The notes below the pieces were generated by a model. The model saw only the letters and a list, made by a program, of their open reading frames with translations, did no database searches and was not told the DNA's origin. From Pseudomonadota bacterium (GTDB lineage Bacteria; Pseudomonadota; Gammaproteobacteria; Steroidobacterales; Steroidobacteraceae), in the NCBI GenBank assembly GCA_021792815.1, contig JAJYTX010000041.1:1-11947 (forward strand): 11,947 nucleotides of DNA, read 5' to 3'. The translations under genes and the position numbers were made by a program. Positions 7,160-11,947 of the stretch are shown one piece after another (the first letter of the stretch is position 1; each line of letters opens with the position of its first letter).

Positions 7160-8146
7160 TCACTCGCCCCTGCCCTTGCGGCGTGCCGGGCCGTTCGGGC
7201 GGCGCGCCGTCGAGGCGGGGGTCGTGCCCGTGCCGCCGGAGGCGGCCACCTCCGGCACTTCGGCCTCCAGAGCCTCCTCGTCCGGGGCGACGTCCGCGGG
7301 GACCGCGACCGCCGGCGTCTTCACCGGCGGCAGGCGCCGTCGGCCGGCGGGCTTGCGGGCGCGCACCGCGGCGGGTTTCGCCTTGCCGCGCGCGCTCTTT
7401 CTGCGCGGGTTGCCGGCCTCGTCGAGCTCGACGAATTCGTCCTCGCCCACCACCACGGCGGGCACGGACTCCTTGCCCTCGAGCACCGCATCGGCGATGC
7501 CGGTGGCGTAGAGCTGGATGGCGCGCATGGCGTCATCATTGCCCGGAATCACATAGTCGATGCCGTCCGGGGAGCAGTTCGTGTCGACCACGGCCACCAC
7601 CGGAATGCCGAGCTTGCGCGCCTCGTCGATCGCGAGCTTCTCGTGGCCGACGTCGACCACGAACAGCGCATCCGGGAGCGACTCCATCTTCCTGATGCCG
7701 CCGAGGCTCCTCTCGAGCTTTTCCTGCTCGCGCCGCAGCTGCGTCGCCTCCTTCTTGCCGCGCCGCTCGAGCGCCCCGGAGACCGCGAGCTCGCTGATCT
7801 CCTCCAGGCGCTTGATCGACTGGCGGATGGTCTTGAAGTTGGTGAGCATCCCGCCGAGCCAACGCTGGTTGACGAAGGGCTGGCCGGCGCGCTCGGCCTC
7901 CTTCTGGATCGATTCGCGCGCCGAGCGCTTGGTGCCGACGAACAGCACCCGCCCGCCGTCGGCCGCCACGGCCTTGACGAACAGCGCAGCCTGCGCATAG
8001 AGCGGCTGCGTCTTCTCGAGATTGATGATGTGGATCCGGTTGCGCTCGCCGAAGATATAGGGAGCCATCTTCGGGTTCCAGAAGCGGGTCTGGTGGCCGA
8101 AATGCACCCCCGCTTCCAGCATCTGTCGCATGGACACGCCGGTCAT
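7160..8146 (-). CDS. rpsB: Ribosomal protein uS2 (S2) with long C-terminal tail
   Basis: uS2 binds late to the 30S subunit near the head-body junction and is needed for bS1 attachment. Residues 1-225 are a full uS2 core: [20 protein letters not shown] at 4-23, HIINLEKT at 39-46, VLFVGTKR at 67-74, [16 protein letters not shown] at 91-106, [13 protein letters not shown] at 157-169 and [20 protein letters not shown] at 183-202. E. coli S2 is 241 aa; this one is 328. The extra 100 residues or so are low-complexity. A linker (226-248) leads to a basic Lys/Arg/Ala block (249-275), an Ala/Pro/Val acidic part (276-303, with DEEALEAE), and a second basic end (314-328, [14 protein letters not shown]). 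The tail keeps the same high-GC third-position codon use as the core, and no frame break is seen. Ribosome site GAGGAG (8153-8158) is 6 nt before the ATG. E. coli S2 represses rpsB-tsf through the leader; the same may apply here. Confidence 0.97.
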   Translation of the reverse strand: MTGVSMRQMLEAGVHFGHQTRFWNPKMAPYIFGERNRIHIINLEKTQPLYAQAALFVKAVAADGGRVLFVGTKRSARESIQKEAERAGQPFVNQRWLGGMLTNFKTIRQSIKRLEEISELAVSGALERRGKKEATQLRREQEKLERSLGGIRKMESLPDALFVVDVGHEKLAIDEARKLGIPVVAVVDTNCSPDGIDYVIPGNDDAMRAIQLYATGIADAVLEGKESVPAVVVGEDEFVELDEAGNPRRKSARGKAKPAAVRARKPAGRRRLPPVKTPAVAVPADVAPDEEALEAEVPEVAASGGTGTTPASTARRPNGPARRKGRGE

Positions 8147-8274
8147 GAGAAACTCCTCGTTGGGTTGAGCCTCCGCGCATCACCGCAGCCATCCCGCCCG
8201 GAGCCGAAGCGCCCGGCGGAACACCCAGTCTGCGGAATCTGCGATGCGCGTGTGGGTTGATTGCCAAAAAAGGC
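8147..8274 (-). promoter_or_regulatory. Structured rpsB 5' leader, probable S2 autoregulatory region
   Basis: The leader inferred from the promoter is about 128 nt. It contains nested complementary segments forming one rod. The outer stem pairs 8174-8181 with 8243-8250 (CGCGCATC/GATGCGCG, 8 bp). The middle stem pairs 8183-8188 with 8230-8235 (CCGCAG/CTGCGG, 6 bp). The inner stem pairs 8194-8198 with 8215-8219 (5 bp). The tip is a C-UUCG-G tetraloop on the transcript (8204-8209). The octamer TCAACCCA occurs on the transcribed strand just before the rod (8253-8260) and again just after it (8161-8168), next to the GAGGAG ribosome site. An internal-loop UGGGU (8223-8227) could pair with either copy. 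Known: the E. coli rpsB leader mediates repression by S2. Assigning that role here is by position and structure, not by sequence match to a known leader. Confidence 0.55.
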
Positions 8275-8287
8275 CGCGCTTTATACC
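8257..8287 (+). promoter_or_regulatory. Possible map promoter overlapping the rpsB promoter
   Basis: On the plus strand, TTGCCA (8261-8266) or TTGATT (8257-8262) could serve as a -35, with TATACC (8282-8287) as the -10. Spacings of 15 or 19 bp are both off the optimum, so this is weak. It is the only AT-rich stretch upstream of map and shares its -10 bases with the rpsB promoter on the other strand. Confidence 0.22.
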
Positions 8288-8308
8288 ATGAAGCCCTCGC
8301 CTGAACAA
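8280..8308 (-). promoter_or_regulatory. Extended -10 sigma-70 promoter for rpsB-tsf
   Basis: On the minus strand the -10 is TATAAA (8280-8285, 5 of 6 consensus bases), preceded by TGG (8286-8288), an extended -10 element. A -35 TTGTTC (8303-8308) lies at the ideal 17-bp spacing. Downstream, the discriminator GCGCGGCC is fully GC, a feature of rRNA and ribosomal-protein promoters that ppGpp/DksA repress. Transcription would start near 8272-8275. The position ahead of rpsB and the fit to consensus in such GC-rich DNA make this a good prediction, unproven by experiment. Confidence 0.6.
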
Positions 8309-8383
8309 CGTCTTGCGCGCGCCACAGCCGGCCCCTTGCCCGGGACGGGACCGCGGGACGGTTCGAGCCTTTCTGGAAGACCC

Positions 8384-9166
8384 ATGCCCGTCACCATCAA
8401 GTCGCCCGAGGAGCAGGAAAAGATGCGCATCGCCTGCCGGCTCGCCGCGGATGTGCTCGACATGATCACCGAGCACGTGGTGCCCGGCGTGACCACCGAG
8501 GAGCTCGACCGCATCTGCCACGATTACATCGTCACGGTGCAGCGCTCGATCCCGGCAAACCTCAACTACAGGGGCTTCCCCAAGACGATCTGCACCTCGG
8601 TCAACCACGTCGTCTGCCACGGTATCCCGAACGATAAGCGGCTGAAAGCCGGCGACATGGTCAACATCGACGTCACGGTGATCCGCGACGGCTTCCACGG
8701 CGACACCAGCCGCATGTACTTCGCGGGCAAAGCGCCCACCCACGCCCAACGGCTCGCCGAGGCGTGTTTCGAGGCGATGTGGCGCGGCATCGAGGTGGTG
8801 CGCCCGGGCGCGAGGCTCGGGGACATCGGACACGCCATCCAGACCTTCGTCGAGCGCAACAACTACTCGGTGGTGCGCGAGTACTGCGGCCACGGCATCG
8901 GCCGGGTGTACCACGAGGATCCGCAGGTGCTGCACTACGGCGAGCCCGGCACCGGGCTGACGCTCGAGCCCGGCATGACCTTCACGATCGAGCCGATGGT
9001 CAACGCAGGCAAGCGCCACGTGCGGCTGCTGCCCGACGGCTGGACCGTCATCACCAAGGACCACTCGCTGTCGGCGCAATGGGAGCACACCGTGCTGGTG
9101 ACGGACTCGGGGCACGAAGTGCTCACCCTCGGGGCGGCGGACCGAGGCGCGCGCGCAGCGTCATGA
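8384..9166 (+). CDS. map: Methionine aminopeptidase, type I
   Basis: Map removes the initiator methionine from nascent proteins whose second residue is small; it is an essential cytosolic metalloenzyme. The 260-aa product is the compact type Ia form (E. coli 264). All five metal ligands of the M24 fold are seen: D96 (VNIDVTV), D107 (HGDTSR), H170 (YCGHGIG), E203 (TIEPMV) and E234 (QWEHT). The substrate-binding H79 is in VVCHGIPND. The start MPVTIKSPEEQEKMR aligns with relatives and has GGAAG (8375-8379) a few bases upstream. Upstream in-frame codons from 8261 are spacer and include the rpsB promoter. It is divergent from rpsB, the arrangement seen in E. coli and Pseudomonas. Its TGA overlaps the glnD ATG by 4 nt, so the two are likely co-translated. 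Confidence 0.97.
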   Translation: MPVTIKSPEEQEKMRIACRLAADVLDMITEHVVPGVTTEELDRICHDYIVTVQRSIPANLNYRGFPKTICTSVNHVVCHGIPNDKRLKAGDMVNIDVTVIRDGFHGDTSRMYFAGKAPTHAQRLAEACFEAMWRGIEVVRPGARLGDIGHAIQTFVERNNYSVVREYCGHGIGRVYHEDPQVLHYGEPGTGLTLEPGMTFTIEPMVNAGKRHVRLLPDGWTVITKDHSLSAQWEHTVLVTDSGHEVLTLGAADRGARAAS

Positions 9167-11868
9167 CCGCCCGAGACCTCGATCCTGTGGGCGATGAGGC
9201 GCCGTCGGAAGCGACCGAACCGGCCGGCTCCGACTGGCCGCTGCTCGCCGGCCTGGCGCAGCGGCTCGCCGAGTCGCGCGGCTCGCCCGCGGCGTTCCGC
9301 GAGCTGCTGAGCCAGGCCCACGAGGAGCTCAAGACGCGCTTCCTCGCCGATGAGCCGGTCGAGGCGCTGGTACATGCGCGCGCCGCGTTCATCGACCGCG
9401 TGCTGCAGGCCGCCTGGCGCTGCCATGCCCTGGCGTCGATGGAGGATTGGGCGCTGGTCGCGGTCGGCGGCTACGGGCGCGGCGAGCTGCACCTGTGCTC
9501 GGACATCGACATCCTGCTGCTCGTGCCGCAGCCCCCGGAAGGCGCCGAGCGCGGCGCGCTCGAGCGGCTGCTCGCCTTCCTGTGGGATATCGGCCTCGAG
9601 GTCGGGCACAGCGTGCGCACCGTGCAGGAATGCGCCGAGCAGAGCGCCGCCGATGTCAGCGTCATGACGACCCTGATCGAGGCGCGGCTGCTCGCCGGCG
9701 ACGAGGCGCGGCTCGCGGCGATGCGCGCGGCGCTTGCCCCCGAGCACCTCTGGCCGGTCAGGGACTTCTTCGAAGCCAAGGTGAGCGAGCAGGCGAGCCG
9801 ACACCTCAAGGCCAACGACACCGCCTACAACCTCGAGCCGAACGTCAAGACCGGACCGGGGGGACTGCGAGACATCCAGACCATCGCCTGGGTCGCCAAG
9901 CGGCACTTCGGCTCGGACACGCTCGATGGGCTCGAGCGCCACGGGTTCCTCACGGTGGCCGAGCTGCGGCGCCTGAAGCAGGCGCGCGCCTTCCTGTGGA
10001 AGGTGCGCTTCGGGCTGCACGTGCTCACCGACCGGCGCGAGGACCGGCTGCTGTTCGATCACCAGATCCGCCTGGCACAGACCTTCGGCTACGAGGACGC
10101 CTCGTACACGCTCGCGGTCGAGCAGTTCATGCAGCGCTACTACCGCACCGTCAAGGACGTGAGCCTGCTCAACGAGCTGCTGCTGCAGCTGTTTCGCGAG
10201 GCGATCCTCACCGAGAGCGAGCCGCCCCGGCCGCTCAATGCCCGCTTCCAGGTGCGCTGCGGCTCGCTCGAGGAGTTGAGCGAGGATGTGTTCGCGCGCA
10301 GCCCCTCGGCGCTGCTCGAGCTGTTCGCGCTGCTGCAGCAGCATCCGCAGATCAAGGGGGTACGCGCCTCGACGATGCGCGCGGTGGCGCGCAACCTGTG
10401 GCTGATCGACGAGGAGTTCCGCCAGAACCCGCGCCACCACCGGCTGTTTCTCGAGATCGTGCGCTCGCCCGTCGGGGTGACCCACGAGCTGCGCCGTATG
10501 AATACCTACGGGGTGCTCGGCCGGTACATTCCGGCCTTCGGACGCATCGTCGGGCGCATGCAGTACGACCTGTTCCACGCCTACACGGTCGATGCGCACA
10601 TCCTGTTCGTGGTGAGCAACCTCAGGCGCTTCGCGATCCCGCGCTACGACCAGGAGCTGCCGCAGGCCTCGCGCATCATGCAGCAGCTGCCGCGGCCCGA
10701 AGTCGCCTACCTCGCGGCGCTGTTCCACGACATCGCCAAGGGCCGCGGCGGCGATCATTCCGAGCTCGGCGCGGTGGACGCCGAGGCGTTCTGCCTCGAG
10801 CAGGGCCTCTCGCCGTACGATGCGCGCCTGGTGGCCTGGCTGGTCCGCCACCACCTCACCTTCTCCCTGACCGCGCAGAAACAGGACATCGGCGATCCCG
10901 AGGTCATCAACGCCTTCGCGCACACGGTGGGCGACGAGGCGCATCTCGATTATCTCTACGTGCTCACCTGCGCCGATGTGCGCGCGACCAACCCGAAGCT
11001 GTGGAACTCGTGGAAGGCCTCGCTGTTCCAGGACTTCTACCAGCGGGTGCGCCGGGCGCTGCGCCGCGGGCTCGAAACACCGATCGACCAGGAGCAGCTG
11101 GTGCAGGAGACGCGCGAGGCGGCGCGCAAGCTGATGCTCGAGCGCGCCGTTCCCACCGCGGACATCGAGCGTCACTGGGCGCGTTTCTCGCCGGCGTACT
11201 TCCTGCAGCACTCCCCGGAGGAGCTCGCCTGGCATGCGCGGCTGCTCGTCGAGCGCGATCCGCTCTGCGAGGAGCCGCTGGTGGCGCTCGATCCGCAGAG
11301 CGTGCGCGGCACCACCGCCGTGCTGATCCTGACGCGCGCCCGGCACCATGGCTTCGCGCGCACCACCGCCGTGCTCGACCAGCTGGGCCTCAATGTGGTC
11401 GATGCGCGCATCACCCCGACCGGCGATGGTTTCAGCCTCGACCTGTATCACGTGCTGGAAGACGACGGCGCGCCGATCACCGACGATGACCGGCTGCAGG
11501 AGATCGAGCAGGCGCTGTGGCGCTCGCTGCAGCGGCCGCAGGACACCGTGGCGGTGCACCGGCGCGCGCCCCGGCAGGTGCGCCTGTTCCACACCCCGAC
11601 CCAGATCGCCCTCAGCGTCGATGAGCGCAACGGCCGCTCGGTGCTCGAGCTCACCGCCGCGGACCGTCCGGGACTGCTGTGCGACGTGGGCAAGGTGCTC
11701 ACCGCCGAACGCATCGCGCTGCAGGCGGCCAAGATCATGACCGTGGGCGAGCGCGCGGAGGACGTGTTCTACATCACCGACCTCGAGGGCCGGCCCCTCG
11801 ACGAGGCGACCGCCACGCGCCTGCGCGACAGCCTCGGCACGTCCCTCGAGCAGCGCGCGGCCGCCTGA
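9163..11868 (+). CDS. glnD: Bifunctional PII uridylyltransferase / uridylyl-removing enzyme
   Basis: GlnD senses glutamine: it adds UMP to PII proteins (GlnB/GlnK) when glutamine is low and removes it when high, so controlling glutamine synthetase and nitrogen genes. The 901-aa product is near E. coli length (890). Domain order is complete. The nucleotidyltransferase core has VGGYGRGELH at 101-110, with catalytic S113-D114-I-D116. A GlnE-like helical part has NVKTGPGGLRDIQ from 227. The HD hydrolase domain has FHDIAKGRGGDHS at 521-533, with H522-D523. Two C-terminal ACT domains lie at about 718-790 (TAVLILTRARHHGFARTTAV) and 826-896 (VLELTAADRPGLLCDVGKVL). The first 25 residues or so are variable and acidic. 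The start overlaps the map stop (ATGA, 9163-9166). The only ribosome-like GAGG is 15 nt away, so it relies on coupling. The frame remains open far upstream inside map; that part is an artefact. Confidence 0.97.
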   Translation: MTARDLDPVGDEAPSEATEPAGSDWPLLAGLAQRLAESRGSPAAFRELLSQAHEELKTRFLADEPVEALVHARAAFIDRVLQAAWRCHALASMEDWALVAVGGYGRGELHLCSDIDILLLVPQPPEGAERGALERLLAFLWDIGLEVGHSVRTVQECAEQSAADVSVMTTLIEARLLAGDEARLAAMRAALAPEHLWPVRDFFEAKVSEQASRHLKANDTAYNLEPNVKTGPGGLRDIQTIAWVAKRHFGSDTLDGLERHGFLTVAELRRLKQARAFLWKVRFGLHVLTDRREDRLLFDHQIRLAQTFGYEDASYTLAVEQFMQRYYRTVKDVSLLNELLLQLFREAILTESEPPRPLNARFQVRCGSLEELSEDVFARSPSALLELFALLQQHPQIKGVRASTMRAVARNLWLIDEEFRQNPRHHRLFLEIVRSPVGVTHELRRMNTYGVLGRYIPAFGRIVGRMQYDLFHAYTVDAHILFVVSNLRRFAIPRYDQELPQASRIMQQLPRPEVAYLAALFHDIAKGRGGDHSELGAVDAEAFCLEQGLSPYDARLVAWLVRHHLTFSLTAQKQDIGDPEVINAFAHTVGDEAHLDYLYVLTCADVRATNPKLWNSWKASLFQDFYQRVRRALRRGLETPIDQEQLVQETREAARKLMLERAVPTADIERHWARFSPAYFLQHSPEELAWHARLLVERDPLCEEPLVALDPQSVRGTTAVLILTRARHHGFARTTAVLDQLGLNVVDARITPTGDGFSLDLYHVLEDDGAPITDDDRLQEIEQALWRSLQRPQDTVAVHRRAPRQVRLFHTPTQIALSVDERNGRSVLELTAADRPGLLCDVGKVLTAERIALQAAKIMTVGERAEDVFYITDLEGRPLDEATATRLRDSLGTSLEQRAAA

Positions 11869-11899
11869 GCGCACGCTGGTCCTCACCCTGGAGCGTTCC

Positions 11900-11947
11900 A
11901 TGAATCCGCTTCTCGAGCGGCTGCACGAGTATCCCTTCGAGCGCCTG
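11900..11947 (+). CDS. dapC: Probable succinyldiaminopimelate aminotransferase DapC, first 16 codons
   Basis: Only MNPLLERLHEYPFERL is visible before the window ends. The pattern L-x-x-L-x-x-YPF-E-x-L is typical of DapC N-termini in Pseudomonas and Xanthomonas relatives, where dapC follows glnD. DapC is a PLP enzyme making N-succinyl-LL-diaminopimelate for lysine and peptidoglycan. The ATG has GGAG (11890-11893) six nt upstream and lies 31 nt after the glnD stop. I see no terminator or promoter in that gap, so it is probably in the map-glnD transcription unit. The call rests on a short peptide plus gene order; another class I/II aminotransferase is possible. Confidence 0.7.
   Translation, partial: MNPLLERLHEYPFERL

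Noticed and set aside
8261..8383. A map start at 8261
   Set aside because: The 41 extra residues lack family resemblance and overlap promoter and leader DNA; the ATG at 8384 has a ribosome site and matches the 260-264 aa type Ia enzymes.
8935..11901. A 988-codon open frame on the minus strand opposite glnD
   Set aside because: It is the antisense shadow of glnD in high-GC DNA: Arg/Gln/His/Glu-rich, no recognisable domain, and the opposite strand has a complete GlnD with all motifs.
1..11947. A mobile element, CRISPR array, tRNA or accessory defence system
   Set aside because: Every long stretch is accounted for by conserved core genes in a conserved order; no transposase, direct-repeat array, cloverleaf or att-like duplication was seen.

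Overview
This is a conserved housekeeping region of a high-GC proteobacterium, most likely a gammaproteobacterium. The minus-strand order rpsB-tsf-pyrH-frr-uppS-cdsA-dxr-rseP-bamA has dxr after cdsA, as in Pseudomonas and Xanthomonas; in E. coli dxr follows frr. The divergent map-glnD-dapC order is also the Pseudomonas/Xanthomonas pattern. Strong GC bias at third codon positions produces very long antisense shadow frames. I cannot name the genus.

Minus strand, reading from about 8300 down to 1: an extended -10 promoter (8280-8308) and a structured leader of about 128 nt precede rpsB (uS2). tsf (EF-Ts) follows after one base. A 217-bp hairpin-rich spacer separates tsf from pyrH (UMP kinase). 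Then come frr (ribosome recycling factor), uppS (undecaprenyl diphosphate synthase), cdsA (CDP-diglyceride synthase), dxr (DXP reductoisomerase) and rseP (site-2 protease). After a 162-bp spacer comes the first 129 codons of bamA, cut by the window edge. From frr to rseP the genes overlap by 1-4 nt or are at most 16 nt apart, which suggests translational coupling. The group joins translation factors and UMP synthesis to the isoprenoid, undecaprenyl and phospholipid supply and to outer-membrane protein assembly and its stress response.

Plus strand: map (type I methionine aminopeptidase) overlaps glnD (PII uridylyltransferase/uridylyl-removing enzyme) by 4 nt. After 31 nt, the first 16 codons of a probable dapC (succinyl-DAP aminotransferase, lysine/peptidoglycan branch) run off the window.

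All complete genes look intact and of normal family length, except rpsB, which carries a C-terminal tail of about 100 residues. I see no mobile element, CRISPR array, tRNA, rRNA or phage gene, and no evidence of a new multi-gene system. The points worth a second look are small-scale: the uS2 tail that fills the usual rpsB-tsf spacer, a possible pseudoknot-type rpsB leader, a six-codon relay ORF between uppS and cdsA, overlapping divergent promoter elements, and the hairpin cluster between tsf and pyrH.
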